Positions 18,318 to 29,571 are shown, counted from the first letter of the stretch. The stretch: DNA of 38,063 bases from an uncultured Ectothiorhodospiraceae bacterium (GCA_947258545.1 CAMYJI010000027.1:1-38063); one strand, 5' to 3'. Numbers and translations: made by a program. The notes: generated by a model not told the origin, from the letters alone.

Positions 18318-19685
18318 TCAGGGCAGGGCGGCCTCATCGAACAGCTGTTTGTCCACCTTGAGGAAAGCCACCTCCTCCTCCGGAACGACGACCACCTCGG
18401 CCACCCCGACCACGGCCTTCAGTTCCCGCGCGATGCGTTCAGCGTCGGCCGCGTCGAGCGCGACAATCCTGTGGATGTAGTTGGCCAGCTTGCGCGGCGG
18501 ATGCATCGGCAACGCCATGGCAAGCCAGAGCAGCAGCACCAGCGCAGCCGCGGCAAACACCGCCTGCAGACCGAACGGCCCCTGCACCAGCCCGCCCAGC
18601 ACACCACCGAGGAAGGCACCGAGGAACTGGGAACTGGAGTAGAACCCCATCGCGGTCCCGCGACAATCGACCGGTGCGGCACGCGAGATCAGCGACGGCA
18701 GCATGGCCTCCAGCAGGTTGAAGGCAGTAAAAAACACGAACAGCAGGGCGACCACTGTAACTAGTGTGAGCGGCAGCAGGTACAGGCCGGCCTGCGCCAG
18801 CGCCAGCACAGTGACTGCGCCCAGGAATACCGGCTTCACATGCCCCTTGCGCTCCGCCTGGATAATGAAGGGCACCATGGCGAGCACCGAGCACAGCAGG
18901 ACCGGCAGGTAGACACCCCAGTGTTTCCCTGCCGCAAGATCCACCCCGTCACGCAACACCAGCGGCATGACCACGAAGGTCGCGGTCAGCACCATGTGCA
19001 ACACCAGGATACCGAAATCGAGCCGCAGCAACTCGGGATCGCGCAACACCCGGCCGAACTGCGCGGGCACCGCCTCCGCCTCCCGGTGCACGTGGATAGG
19101 ACCCGGCCGGGGCACGATGAAGGCCACGATCCCCACACCGCCCAGCGCAAGCACAGCGGTGATCCAGAATATCCCCGGCACCCCGACCCAGACGTTCAGC
19201 ACCGGCCCCAGGATCAGTGCAGCGGCGAATGACAGGCCGATACTCATGCCGATCAGGGCCATGGCCTTGATGCGGTGGTGTTCGCGCGTCAGGTCGGCGG
19301 TCAGCGCCATCACGGCGGCGGCAATGGCGCCCGATCCCTGCAGGGCACGACCCAGGATCACGATATAAATGGATTCCGCCTGGGCGGCCACCACGCTGCC
19401 GAAGGCAAATACCAGCAGGCCACCGATAATGACCGGTTTGCGACCGATGCGGTCGGAGAGCAGACCGGCGGGGATCTGCAACAATGCCTGGGTGATGCCA
19501 TAGGCACCGATGGCCAGCCCGGTCAGCGCCGGGGTCACACCTTCCAGTTCCCCGGCGTACAAGGCGAACACCGGCAGGATCATAAATAACCCCAGCATAC
19601 GCAGGGCATATACACCGGACAGGGAAAATGTCGCCCGCCGTTCGGTACGGCTCATGCCGGTCACTGACCCGGAATGCTGACTCAC
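18318..19685 (-). CDS. yajR: YajR-family MFS transporter
   Basis: Twelve-helix major facilitator protein with a cytoplasmic C-terminal domain. Residues 13-30 (RTERRATFSLSGVYALRM) and the motif-A segment GLLSDRIGRKPVI (about 74-86) match YajR closely, as do LGRALQGSGAIAAAVMAL and FFTAFNLLEAMLPSLIS. After helix 12 a domain of about 60 residues (from about 395) resembles the ferredoxin-like YAM domain of YajR, and 455 residues equals the E. coli size (454). Its substrate is not known. The GTG at 19685 has GAGG 10 nt upstream; an ATG at 19655 is the alternative start. It sits between ssb and the divergent uvrA, as in pseudomonads. Confidence 0.9.
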   Translation of the reverse strand: MSQHSGSVTGMSRTERRATFSLSGVYALRMLGLFMILPVFALYAGELEGVTPALTGLAIGAYGITQALLQIPAGLLSDRIGRKPVIIGGLLVFAFGSVVAAQAESIYIVILGRALQGSGAIAAAVMALTADLTREHHRIKAMALIGMSIGLSFAAALILGPVLNVWVGVPGIFWITAVLALGGVGIVAFIVPRPGPIHVHREAEAVPAQFGRVLRDPELLRLDFGILVLHMVLTATFVVMPLVLRDGVDLAAGKHWGVYLPVLLCSVLAMVPFIIQAERKGHVKPVFLGAVTVLALAQAGLYLLPLTLVTVVALLFVFFTAFNLLEAMLPSLISRAAPVDCRGTAMGFYSSSQFLGAFLGGVLGGLVQGPFGLQAVFAAAALVLLLWLAMALPMHPPRKLANYIHRIVALDAADAERIARELKAVVGVAEVVVVPEEEVAFLKVDKQLFDEAALP

Positions 19686-19700
19686 GTTGCTGAAACCTCT

Positions 19701-19730
19701 TTGGCTGTGACCGTGAAAACGCCGTATATT
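19701..19730 (+). promoter_or_regulatory. Probable uvrA promoter
   Basis: TTGGCT (19701-19706) and TATATT (19725-19730) are separated by 18 nt. They would start transcription near 19737, leaving a leader of about 23 nt before the uvrA ATG. I looked for a LexA box (CTGT-N8-ACAG) in the 74-bp divergent region and found only half-sites, so SOS control of uvrA is not supported here. Confidence 0.5.
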
Positions 19731-19759
19731 AACAGGTTGCCGATTTCACCGGAAACCAC

Positions 19760-22601
<2,842 letters not shown>

Positions 22602-22612
<11 letters not shown>

Positions 22613-22630
22613 GCCCCGACGCGCCGGCTG
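22602..22630. other. Hairpin between convergent uvrA and SAM hydrolase genes
   Basis: An 8-bp perfect stem CAGCCGGC (22602-22609) / GCCGGCTG (22623-22630) with a 13-nt loop overlaps the uvrA stop codon. There is no T-run on either side, so it is not a canonical terminator. It may help separate the two convergent transcripts. Confidence 0.3.
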
Positions 22631-22650
22631 TCTGGTGCGTGTAGCGGGCG

Positions 22651-23385
22651 TCAGCCGCGCGGGTGTCGCAGTACGATCGGCATTCCGACCCGGGCGCCGA
22701 ACACCTCGCTGGCCCGTCCCCGGTTAACGGCGATCTCGACCAGGCCGCTGGAGTTTGGGTACCAGAATGCCTCACCCTCCGGCACATCGGAAAAGGTACG
22801 TGCCGCACGCAGCGGCTGGCCATTGATTGCCAGCAACGCGTCCGCTTCCAGTGCCCTGGCCCGCACCCCGCTGATGGCATTACCGTAATGATCGATATAC
22901 ACCACCTGGAACAGCTCGTCCGGCCAGTCGGTCTGCGGGTAGCGCCCCGGCGTCTCGACATCGGCGTCGAGCACCCCGTCACGTGCCAGGCGCGCGGCCA
23001 CCGGTGCAAATACATCGCGGCCGTGAAAACTGCTGGAAACCCCCTGCGCCCGTGGCAAGCGCCGGCACTCCAGTGCGCGGGCACGCCGGGCCAGCAGTTC
23101 GAACAGACCCTCATCCGGGCCCACAAACCAGCAGCCGTCCGCCTTGAGTACTACCCCGGGACGATCACTGCCGACACCCGGGTCAACGACACAGAGAAAC
23201 ACCGTACCAAGCGGAAAACCGGCCGCGTAGGCCGGCAGCAGATAGGCGGCCGCCTGGATATTACAGGCCGGCAAATCGGAAAACAGCTTGATGACCGGCA
23301 CCCCGGGTGCCTGCTGCAACAATACGGCCTCCATCTGGCCGATGTAGGGCCCCTCCAGACCGAAATCGGTAAATAACACAATCAT
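22651..23385 (-). CDS. S-adenosyl-L-methionine hydroxide adenosyltransferase (DUF62 family)
   Basis: Member of the fluorinase / DUF62 fold, which cleaves S-adenosylmethionine with water to adenosine and methionine. The 244-residue protein starts LFTDFGLEGPYIGQM, the family's N-terminal signature. It has CVVDPGVGSDRPG with Asp68 and Arg75, and SSFHGRDVFAPVAA with His121. This Asp-Arg-His set is the catalytic triad of the hydrolase branch; halogenating relatives lack the arginine. The C-terminal barrel has VVYIDHYGNAISG. The biological role of such enzymes is poorly known. No clear ribosome binding site precedes the ATG at 23385, and the gene follows a gene remnant after 12 bp. Confidence 0.9.
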   Translation of the reverse strand: MIVLFTDFGLEGPYIGQMEAVLLQQAPGVPVIKLFSDLPACNIQAAAYLLPAYAAGFPLGTVFLCVVDPGVGSDRPGVVLKADGCWFVGPDEGLFELLARRARALECRRLPRAQGVSSSFHGRDVFAPVAARLARDGVLDADVETPGRYPQTDWPDELFQVVYIDHYGNAISGVRARALEADALLAINGQPLRAARTFSDVPEGEAFWYPNSSGLVEIAVNRGRASEVFGARVGMPIVLRHPRG

Positions 23386-23397
23386 GACCGGGCGCTA

Positions 23398-23719
23398 TCA
23401 GTTGTCACGGGCACCCTGCTCCACCCAGAGCCGCAGTACCTCGATCTCGCGCCGGGTGAGCGGCTGATCGCGCCCGTGCGGCATCCGCATGGAGGCATCC
23501 ACCCGACTCTCCACCAGCATATTGAATATGCTGCGGCGGCGCCTGTACCTGCATGACCAGGCTGACATGATAGACACCCTCGCTTTCACTGACCTGGAGT
23601 TCGGCAACATCAGTGGCACGGGCCAACGGGATCAGCAGGTATAGCAGCAAGGTGCACGCAACGGCACAGTGCCTGGTGTGACCTGCGGAAAGCGGCGTCC
23701 ATGTAAACAGAACATTCAC
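23398..23719 (-). pseudogene. Chimeric gene remnant: secreted START-like N-terminus joined out of frame to a cytochrome-like C-terminus
   Basis: The frame starting at the GTG at 23719 has a good AAGGGGA site, a signal peptide ending near ARA, then about 30 residues (AELQVSESEGVYHVSL, VMQVQAPPQHI) that look like the start of an SRPBCC/START-type domain. After about 23533 this frame becomes nonsense and ends at 23405. A second frame reads SIFNMLVESRVDAS, RMPHGRDQPLT, then EIEVLRLWVEQGARDN and stops at 23398. That resembles the tail of heme-containing c-type domains of the planctomycete-cytochrome kind (MPxG..PLT..EI..I..WI.QGA). No CxxCH heme site remains. I infer that a deletion removed the middle of two neighbouring genes. 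The domain assignments rest on pattern recognition only. Confidence 0.6.
23515..23533. repeat. 19-bp perfect palindrome at the chimera junction
   Basis: On the minus strand CAGCATATTCAATATGCTG is a perfect 9-bp inverted repeat around one central base. It lies exactly where the START-like frame gives way to the cytochrome-like frame and contributes codons to both. Confidence 0.8.
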
Positions 23720-23751
23720 CGTTCCCCTTGCTCCCTGCCCGATTACCGGAA

Positions 23752-23757
23752 AGTATA
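23752..23757 (-). promoter_or_regulatory. Possible -10 box upstream of the gene remnant
   Basis: TATACT on the minus strand lies about 33 nt before the GTG at 23719, just after the rplQ terminator. It matches the -10 consensus in five of six positions, but no good -35 box is seen 16-18 nt upstream. It could drive the remnant and the SAM-cleaving gene behind it. Confidence 0.35.
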
Positions 23758-23808
23758 GCAGGCGGCTTGGGGCAGCAGCTGCAGGCCGGCACTCCCTTGC
23801 GCGGGCAT

Positions 23809-23834
23809 AAAAAAACCGGGCAAGGCCCGGTTTT
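23809..23834 (-). terminator. Intrinsic terminator of the ribosomal superoperon (after rplQ)
   Basis: A 10-bp stem AAAACCGGGC (23812-23821) / GCCCGGTTTT (23825-23834) with a 3-nt loop is followed on the minus strand by a run of seven T (23809-23815). It lies 29 bp after the rplQ stop. Confidence 0.93.
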
Positions 23835-23863
23835 CATTGACTTCCTTTATCGGGAAGGCGCAT

Positions 23864-24259
23864 TCAATCCAGTTCGAGATCGGCCTCGCCCGCCTCGGCT
23901 TGCGGACGGTCAACCAGCTCGACATAGGCCATGGGCGCATTGTCACCCGGCCGGAAACCGGTCTTCAAAATACGCAGGTAACCGCCGGGACGGTCCTTGT
24001 AACGCGGGCCCAGTTCATTGAACAGCTTGGTGACCGTGTTGCGGTCGCGCAGCCGGTTGAAGGCGATACGACGCTTGTGCACCGTGTCGTTCTTGGCCAT
24101 GGTGATCAGCGGCTCGGCCACGCGCCGCAGCTCCTTGGCCTTGGGCAGGGTGGTCTTGATCAGTTCATGCTGCAGCAGTGACACGGTCATGTTCTGGAAC
24201 ATGGCCTTGCGGTGTGAACTGTTACGGTTTAGTTGCCGTCCAGACTTGCGATGACGCAT
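23864..24259 (-). CDS. rplQ: 50S ribosomal protein L17
   Basis: Large-subunit protein near the exit side of the tunnel. The 131-residue protein starts [20 protein letters not shown] and has [25 protein letters not shown] and the core [15 protein letters not shown] and MAYVELVDR, all typical of L17. It is a few residues longer than the E. coli protein (127), with an acidic C-terminal tail. It follows rpoA after 4 bp and is the last gene of the alpha operon, closed by the terminator at 23809-23834. Confidence 0.99.
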   Translation of the reverse strand: MRHRKSGRQLNRNSSHRKAMFQNMTVSLLQHELIKTTLPKAKELRRVAEPLITMAKNDTVHKRRIAFNRLRDRNTVTKLFNELGPRYKDRPGGYLRILKTGFRPGDNAPMAYVELVDRPQAEAGEADLELD

Positions 24260-24263
24260 TGTT

Positions 24264-25283
24264 CTAACTACCTGTTAACTGGGTCGAGTTGACATCTTCA
24301 GTTGCTTTCAATCCGGGTGGCGGCCAGTTTTCCAGGCGCATACCCAGCGAAAGGCCCTTGGTGGCAAGCACGTCCTTGATCTCGGTCAATGACTTCTTGC
24401 CCAGATTCGGTGTCTTCAGTAGCTCAACTTCGGTGCGTTGAATCAGATCACCAATAAAATAGATACTTTCGGCCTTGAGACAGTTGGCGGAACGCACTGT
24501 AAGTTCAAGGTCATCAACCGGACGCAGCAGGATCGGATCGACGTCGGTTTCCATGGTCTCCGGCTTGTCTTCGGCCCGGGCCTGGAGATCGACAAACGCC
24601 GAAAGCTGGTCCTGCAGAATGGTAGCCGCATGGCGGATCGCCTCCTCCGGATCGACGGTACCGTTGGTCTCAATATCGAGAATCAGCTTGTCGAGGTCGG
24701 TACGCTGCTCGACACGGGCACGATCCACGGTATAGGAAACGCGGTTGACCGGACTGAAGGACGCGTCCAGCCGCAGGTTCCCGATGCTGATGTCCTCGCT
24801 CTCCTCGTTCTGGCGAACGGTGGCCGGCTGGTAGCCGCGGCCCTTCACAATCTTGAGTGACATGGAAAGCTCGCCTGCCTTGGTCAGGTTGGCGATGATA
24901 TGGTCCGGATTGACGATCTCGATGTCGTGATCAATGCTGATATCTCCGGCAGTAACCGGTCCCGGTCCCTTCTTGTTCAATGTCAGGGTTGCCTCGTCGC
25001 GGTTATACATGCGCAGGGCTACCTTCTTCAGATTGAGCAGGATATCGATGACATCCTCCTGCACGCCTTCGATGGTCGAATACTCATGCAGGACACCGTC
25101 GATATGTACCTCGGTTATCGCGGCACCCGGCATCGAGGACAGCAGTATGCGTCGCAGCGCATTACCGAGGGTGTGGCCGAAACCGCGCTCCAGCGGCTCC
25201 AGCGTGACCTTGGCATGTTTGTCGTTGGCGACCTGAACATCGACAATGCGCGGTTTCAGGAATTCATTGACTTTTCCAAGCAT
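24264..25283 (-). CDS. rpoA: DNA-directed RNA polymerase subunit alpha
   Basis: Assembly platform of RNA polymerase; the N-terminal domain dimerises and the C-terminal domain binds UP elements and activators. The 339-residue protein has [20 protein letters not shown] near residues 30-50, [31 protein letters not shown], and a C-terminal domain with [14 protein letters not shown] and [16 protein letters not shown]. The DNA-contact residues Arg, Asn, Cys and Lys of RSANCLK are present. After GMRLENWPP it carries an extra tail of about 13 residues compared with E. coli (329). It sits between rpsD and rplQ, 18 and 4 bp away. Confidence 0.99.
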   Translation of the reverse strand: MLGKVNEFLKPRIVDVQVANDKHAKVTLEPLERGFGHTLGNALRRILLSSMPGAAITEVHIDGVLHEYSTIEGVQEDVIDILLNLKKVALRMYNRDEATLTLNKKGPGPVTAGDISIDHDIEIVNPDHIIANLTKAGELSMSLKIVKGRGYQPATVRQNEESEDISIGNLRLDASFSPVNRVSYTVDRARVEQRTDLDKLILDIETNGTVDPEEAIRHAATILQDQLSAFVDLQARAEDKPETMETDVDPILLRPVDDLELTVRSANCLKAESIYFIGDLIQRTEVELLKTPNLGKKSLTEIKDVLATKGLSLGMRLENWPPPGLKATEDVNSTQLTGS

Positions 25284-25301
25284 GGATAAATCCTCAGTTA
25301 C

Positions 25302-25928
25302 TTACTTCGAGTACAGTTCGACTACCAGATGTTCGTTGATATCGGCCGGCAGTTCGCCGCGTTCCGGTCGCGACTTGTAGACGCCTTCCATCTTCTTGAT
25401 ATCCACGTCGATCCAGTCCGCCATGCCACGCTGCTGGGCGAGGTCAAGGGCAGACTGTATGCGCAACTGGGAACGCGCCTTTTCGTTAATGGTGACGACA
25501 TCACTCGGCTGTACCTGAAAGGAAGGAATATTTACGCGCTTGCCGTTCACGCTAACCGCATTGTGGCGGACCAGCTGACGACCTTCACTGCGCGAGGAAG
25601 AGAACCCCATGCGGTAGACCACGTTGTCGAGACGGCTTTCGAGCAACTGCAGCAGATTTTCGCCGGTCGAGCCCTTGAGACCTGCCGCCTGCTTGTAGTA
25701 GTTGCGGAACTGGCTTTCCAGCACACCGTAGATGCGCCGCAGCTTCTGCTTCTCGCGCAGCTGGGTGGCGTAATCCGACAGACGCTGGCGCCGCTGACCG
25801 TGCTGACCGGGCGGAAACGGGCGGTTCTCGATCGCGCACTTGGATGTAAAACATTTTTCGCCCTTGAGAAACAGCTTGCCGCCTTCACGGCGACACTGGC
25901 GACATTTGGATCCTGTGTACTTTGCCAT
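25302..25928 (-). CDS. rpsD: 30S ribosomal protein S4, four-cysteine (zinc-type) form
   Basis: Primary 16S rRNA-binding protein that nucleates 30S assembly and, in E. coli, represses the alpha operon. The 208-residue protein has an N-terminal Cys9-X2-Cys12-X13-Cys26-X4-Cys31 set, matching the spacing of the zinc site in Thermus S4. E. coli and Pseudomonas S4 lack most of these cysteines. The central [18 protein letters not shown] and [20 protein letters not shown] and the S4 RNA-binding domain ([19 protein letters not shown]) are standard. The gene lies 14 bp after rpsK and 18 bp before rpoA. Confidence 0.99.
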   Translation of the reverse strand: MAKYTGSKCRQCRREGGKLFLKGEKCFTSKCAIENRPFPPGQHGQRRQRLSDYATQLREKQKLRRIYGVLESQFRNYYKQAAGLKGSTGENLLQLLESRLDNVVYRMGFSSSRSEGRQLVRHNAVSVNGKRVNIPSFQVQPSDVVTINEKARSQLRIQSALDLAQQRGMADWIDVDIKKMEGVYKSRPERGELPADINEHLVVELYSK

Positions 25929-25942
25929 GTTTGATTCCTGCG

Positions 25943-26332
25943 CTAGACGCGACGCTTCTTGGGAGGACGACAGCCGTTATGTGGAATAGGCGTCACGTCG
26001 GTAATATTGGTAATCTGAAAGCCGGCATTGTTGAGGGCACGCACGGCAGACTCACGCCCCGGGCCCGGGCCCTTGACCTCGACATCCAGGTTCTTCATGC
26101 CGTATTCCTTGACGATCGTGCCTACGCGCTCGGCTGCAACCTGCGCCGCAAACGGCGTGCTCTTGCGTGAACCACGAAAACCCGACCCGCCGGACGTGGC
26201 CCATGCCAGGGCATTACCCTGACGGTCGGTGATCGTGATAATGGTGTTATTGAATGAAGCGTGGATATGGGCAATCCCGTCTGAGACATCCCGCTTCACC
26301 TTCTTGCGTGTACGTGTAGCCGCCTTCGCCAT
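25943..26332 (-). CDS. rpsK: 30S ribosomal protein S11
   Basis: Platform protein of the small subunit, near the E-site mRNA path. The 129 residues equal the E. coli length. Typical segments are [55 protein letters not shown] and the C-terminal [16 protein letters not shown]. An AGGTAAGAG site precedes the ATG. It lies 53 bp after rpsM in the alpha operon order rpsM-rpsK-rpsD-rpoA-rplQ. Confidence 0.99.
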   Translation of the reverse strand: MAKAATRTRKKVKRDVSDGIAHIHASFNNTIITITDRQGNALAWATSGGSGFRGSRKSTPFAAQVAAERVGTIVKEYGMKNLDVEVKGPGPGRESAVRALNNAGFQITNITDVTPIPHNGCRPPKKRRV

Positions 26333-26385
26333 GCTTCTCTTACCTGCTTAACTGTTAGTTAGATATAGATATTGTTACTTGATTG

Positions 26386-26742
26386 TTACTTGCGGATCGG
26401 CCGGCGCGGTCCCTTGCGGGTACGTGCGTTGGTACGCGTGCGTTGGCCGCGCATCGGCAGTCCGCGACGGTGCCGGATGCCGCGATAGGAACCCAGGTCC
26501 ATCAAGCGCTTGATGTTCATGGAAATCGTACGGCGCAGGTCGCCCTCGACGGTGTACCTGGCAATCTCGGTGCGCACCGATTCGATCTCGGACTCGCTCA
26601 GGTCCTTGATTTTCATGTCCGGCTTGACACCACTCTTCGCACAAATTGCGCGCGCTGTGTTCCGGCCGATGCCATAGATCGCCGTCAGGGCAACCTCTGC
26701 ATGTTTGTGTGTTGGAATATTAATTCCGGCAATTCGTGCCAT
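26386..26742 (-). CDS. rpsM: 30S ribosomal protein S13
   Basis: Head protein of the small subunit that contacts the 50S subunit and P-site tRNA. The 118 residues equal the E. coli length. It begins [19 protein letters not shown], has [16 protein letters not shown] and the C-terminal basic tail [19 protein letters not shown]. It is the first gene of the alpha group and is preceded by a 174-bp gap with a probable promoter. Confidence 0.99.
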   Translation of the reverse strand: MARIAGINIPTHKHAEVALTAIYGIGRNTARAICAKSGVKPDMKIKDLSESEIESVRTEIARYTVEGDLRRTISMNIKRLMDLGSYRGIRHRRGLPMRGQRTRTNARTRKGPRRPIRK

Positions 26743-26784
26743 TTACATCGTCTCCAGCATCGCGTGCGCCGCGAAAGGGGCGTA

Positions 26785-26813
26785 AGGATAGCTTCTGGTC
26801 ATCATAAAATCAA
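26785..26813 (-). promoter_or_regulatory. Probable alpha-operon promoter (upstream of rpsM)
   Basis: TTGATT (26808-26813) and TATCCT (26785-26790) are separated by 17 nt on the minus strand, inside the 174-bp rpmJ-rpsM gap, the largest within the ribosomal genes. Transcription would start near 26778 and give a leader of about 36 nt before rpsM. In E. coli the alpha operon promoter occupies the same interval. Confidence 0.5.
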
Positions 26814-26916
26814 TTACAAACAAAGGCCTGCGCCACCGTCCGGGACTGCTCCCATGGCCGCGGGGCCGGGGTTAATATCTCCCTGATTTTCAAGGCCTTG
26901 CAGACTGCCTGAACGC

Positions 26917-27030
26917 TCAGCCCTGGCGCTGCTTGTGGCGACCATCCTTGCAGATGACCCGCACCACACCCTTGCGCCGTACGACCTTGCAGTTACGACA
27001 GATTCGTTTGACCGAAGCACGCACTTTCAT
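26917..27030 (-). CDS. rpmJ: 50S ribosomal protein L36 (zinc-ribbon form)
   Basis: Smallest ribosomal protein, stabilising 23S rRNA folds in the large subunit. The 37-residue protein starts [17 protein letters not shown] and ends [10 protein letters not shown], with the zinc ligands Cys11, Cys14, Cys27 and His32 in place. It lies 37 bp after secY, its usual position at the end of the spc group. Confidence 0.98.
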   Translation of the reverse strand: MKVRASVKRICRNCKVVRRKGVVRVICKDGRHKQRQG

Positions 27031-27067
27031 CTCAGTTACCTTCTCGATTGATTAAACATCCGGCCGC

Positions 27068-28423
27068 CTAGCGCAGCAGACCGGCACCGCCCTGGCCTTT
27101 CAGATTGGCCTTCTTCATCAGGCCGCTGTACTGGTGGGACACCAGATGCGCCTGGATCTGGGCCATGAAGTCCATGACCACAATAACAATAATCAGCAAC
27201 GAGGTGCCGCCGAAGTAGAACGGTACATTCCAGTACAGGATCAGGAACTCCGGCATCAGGCAGACCAGTGTGATATAGACGGCACCGGCAGTCGTCAGGC
27301 GGGTCATCACGCCATCGATGTACTTGGCAGTCTGGTCACCCGGGCGTATACCGGGTATGAAGGCACCGGATTTCTTCAGGTTGTCCGCCGTCTCCCGGGC
27401 GTTGAACACCAGCGCCGTGTAGAAGAAACAGAAGAATACGATCGCCAGGGCATAGAAAATCACGTACAGCGGCTGACCCGGTGACAGGGTTGCTGAAATA
27501 TCCTTCAGCCAGCCCATGCCCTCGGTGCTGCCGACCCAGCTACCCATGGTTGCCGGGAACAGGATGATACTGGAAGCGAAAATCGGCGGGATAACACCGG
27601 CCATGTTCAGCTTCAACGGCAGATGGCTGCTCTGCGCCGCATAGACCTTGCGCCCCTGCTGGCGCTTGGCGTAGTTCACTGTGATGCGGCGCTGGCCACG
27701 CTCAACGAACACCACGAAACCGGTGACCGCAATCGCCAGTGCAAACAGCCCGAGGATCATCAGCGCGTTCATTTCGCCGGTGCGCGCCAGTTCCAGCGTG
27801 CCGCCGATGGCCGATGGCAGGCCGGCCACAATACCGGAAAAGATGATGATAGAGATGCCGTTGCCTACACCGCGCTCGGTCACCTGCTCACCGAGCCACA
27901 TGAGAAATACCGTACCGGTGACCAGCGTGACCACCGCGGTCAGTACAAAACCGGGGCCAGGGTTGACCACCAGGGCTCCCCCGCCGATCTGCTGGGCCTG
28001 CAAGGCCGATGAAATACCGAATCCCTGCATGGTCGCCAGGCCTACGGTTCCGTAGCGGGTGTACTGGGTGATCTTGCGACGCCCGGCCTCACCGCCTTCC
28101 TTTTTGAGCTGCTCCAGCGACGGCACCGTCACGGTCATCAGGTTCATGATGATGGATGCCGAAATGTACGGCATGATCCCGAGCGCGAAAATCGACAGGC
28201 GCTCAAGGGCGCCTCCGGAGAACATGTTGAACATCTCCAGGATGGTGCCGCGTTGCTGCTCGACCAGGACAGCCAGCACCTGCGGGTCAATGCCCGGCAG
28301 GGGGATGAAGGAGCCAATACGGAAAACAATAATGGCGCCAATGACAAAAAAGAGCCGCTGGCGCAGCTCTTTCGTCTGCCCGATACCGCTGGCAGCATCA
28401 GTGATGGAAGGACCGAGTGCCAT
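27068..28423 (-). CDS. secY: Protein translocase subunit SecY
   Basis: Channel subunit of the SecYEG translocon in the cytoplasmic membrane. The 451-residue protein (E. coli 443) is hydrophobic with ten membrane segments. It has the N-terminal [20 protein letters not shown], the plug region around [18 protein letters not shown], the cytoplasmic segment [18 protein letters not shown], and the C-terminal loop [20 protein letters not shown] that binds ribosomes and SecA. The ATG directly follows the rplO stop with no gap, so the two are probably coupled. Confidence 0.99.
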   Translation of the reverse strand: MALGPSITDAASGIGQTKELRQRLFFVIGAIIVFRIGSFIPLPGIDPQVLAVLVEQQRGTILEMFNMFSGGALERLSIFALGIMPYISASIIMNLMTVTVPSLEQLKKEGGEAGRRKITQYTRYGTVGLATMQGFGISSALQAQQIGGGALVVNPGPGFVLTAVVTLVTGTVFLMWLGEQVTERGVGNGISIIIFSGIVAGLPSAIGGTLELARTGEMNALMILGLFALAIAVTGFVVFVERGQRRITVNYAKRQQGRKVYAAQSSHLPLKLNMAGVIPPIFASSIILFPATMGSWVGSTEGMGWLKDISATLSPGQPLYVIFYALAIVFFCFFYTALVFNARETADNLKKSGAFIPGIRPGDQTAKYIDGVMTRLTTAGAVYITLVCLMPEFLILYWNVPFYFGGTSLLIIVIVVMDFMAQIQAHLVSHQYSGLMKKANLKGQGGAGLLR

Positions 28424-28858
28424 TTATTCCTCGACTTTGCCTCCGGCCGCCTCAATGGCAGTCCGGGCACCCTTGGTTACCTTTATGCCGCGCACCGTCA
28501 CCGCCTTGTCGATGGCGCCGGAGGCGATCACCTTGACGCTCCTGACGTGACGGGAGACCAGGTTGGCCTGTTTCAGGGCGTCAAGGTCAACGACGGCCGC
28601 ATCGACGATGCCCAGCTCGTGCAGGCGAATCTCGTCCACGAAGCGGGACTTGCGGGAAATGAAACCGACCTTGGGCAGGCGACGCTGCAGCGGCATCTGG
28701 CCACCTTCGAAACCGATCTTGTGATAGCCGCCGGAACGCGACTTCTGGCCCTTGTGGCCCCGGCCAGCGGTCTTACCGAATCCGGAACCGATACCGCGGC
28801 CGACGCGCTTGCCATTCTTCCTGCTACCGGCCGCCGGTTTTAATGTATTCAAACGCAT
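28424..28858 (-). CDS. rplO: 50S ribosomal protein L15
   Basis: Late assembly protein of the large subunit. The 144 residues equal the E. coli length. The glycine- and basic-rich N-terminus ([20 protein letters not shown], then [19 protein letters not shown]) is diagnostic. The stop codon abuts the secY ATG, and rpmD ends 3 bp upstream. Confidence 0.99.
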   Translation of the reverse strand: MRLNTLKPAAGSRKNGKRVGRGIGSGFGKTAGRGHKGQKSRSGGYHKIGFEGGQMPLQRRLPKVGFISRKSRFVDEIRLHELGIVDAAVVDLDALKQANLVSRHVRSVKVIASGAIDKAVTVRGIKVTKGARTAIEAAGGKVEE

Positions 28859-28861
28859 TGC

Positions 28862-29047
28862 CTAGTCCTCGACCCTTACCATGTAAGAGATCTTGTTGAT
28901 CATGCCGCGTATTTCAGGCGTGTCGTCAAGTTCGACGCTATGACGGATCCTGCGCAGGCCCAGACCGCGCACGGTGTCCTTGTGGCTCTGCAGGCGGCCA
29001 TTGTAGCTCTTGACCAGCGTAACCTTTACTTTCTTGTTTCCAGCCAT
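28862..29047 (-). CDS. rpmD: 50S ribosomal protein L30
   Basis: Small large-subunit protein. The 61-residue protein (E. coli 59) has [36 protein letters not shown] and the ending [16 protein letters not shown], typical of bacterial L30. It sits 3 bp from both rpsE and rplO, a tightly packed part of the spc group. Confidence 0.98.
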   Translation of the reverse strand: MAGNKKVKVTLVKSYNGRLQSHKDTVRGLGLRRIRHSVELDDTPEIRGMINKISYMVRVED

Positions 29048-29050
29048 GAC

Positions 29051-29557
29051 TTATTCCAGGATCTCTTGCACCGACTTGCCACGCTTGGTGGCCACTTCCT
29101 CGGGAGAACGCATGCCCTCCAGGCCGTTCATCGTGGCACGCAGCACATTAATCGGATTGTTTGAACCTATGCACTTGGCAAGCACATCGCGCACACCGAC
29201 AACCTCGAACACAGCGCGCATCGCCCCGCCGGCGATAATCCCGGTGCCTTCCGAGGCCGGCTGCATGTACACCTTGGCGGCACCGTGGCGCGCTGTAATC
29301 GGGTAGTGCAGGGTGCCGCCGTTCAGATTGATGGCCTTCATGTCCTTGCGCGCGGCTTCCATGGCCTTCTGGATGGCCACCGGCACTTCACGTGCCTTGC
29401 CGTAACCGAAACCAACCTTGCCTTCGCCATCACCGACAACAGTCAGCGCAGTGAAACCGAATTGTCGGCCGCCCTTTACAACCTTGGCAACCCGGTTGAC
29501 CGTGACCAGCTTCTCCAGCAGTCCGTCACCTTGCGCCTGTGTATCTGCTCTCGCCAT
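29051..29557 (-). CDS. rpsE: 30S ribosomal protein S5
   Basis: Small-subunit protein that contributes to translational fidelity and mRNA unwinding at the entry channel. The 168-residue protein (E. coli 167) has the N-terminal double-stranded RNA-binding-like domain [35 protein letters not shown], and the second domain with [17 protein letters not shown] and [16 protein letters not shown]. No residues typical of spectinomycin resistance changes are obvious. It lies 14 bp after rplR. Confidence 0.99.
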   Translation of the reverse strand: MARADTQAQGDGLLEKLVTVNRVAKVVKGGRQFGFTALTVVGDGEGKVGFGYGKAREVPVAIQKAMEAARKDMKAINLNGGTLHYPITARHGAAKVYMQPASEGTGIIAGGAMRAVFEVVGVRDVLAKCIGSNNPINVLRATMNGLEGMRSPEEVATKRGKSVQEILE

Positions 29558-29571
29558 ATCAGAACCCTTGC

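Noticed and set aside
19686..19759. LexA (SOS) box between yajR and uvrA
   Set aside because: Only half-sites such as ACAG at 19732-19735 were found; no CTGT-N8-ACAG palindrome exists in the 74-bp divergent region.
23398..23619. The 73-codon frame as an intact small cytochrome-like protein
   Set aside because: Its first 25-30 codons are the out-of-frame reading of the START-like coding sequence, it has no heme motif or signal peptide, and only its last 40 codons look like protein.
26814..27020. 68-codon minus-strand frame overlapping rpmJ
   Set aside because: It is the shadow of rpmJ (26917-27030), whose 37-residue L36 with all zinc ligands is unmistakable in the other frame.
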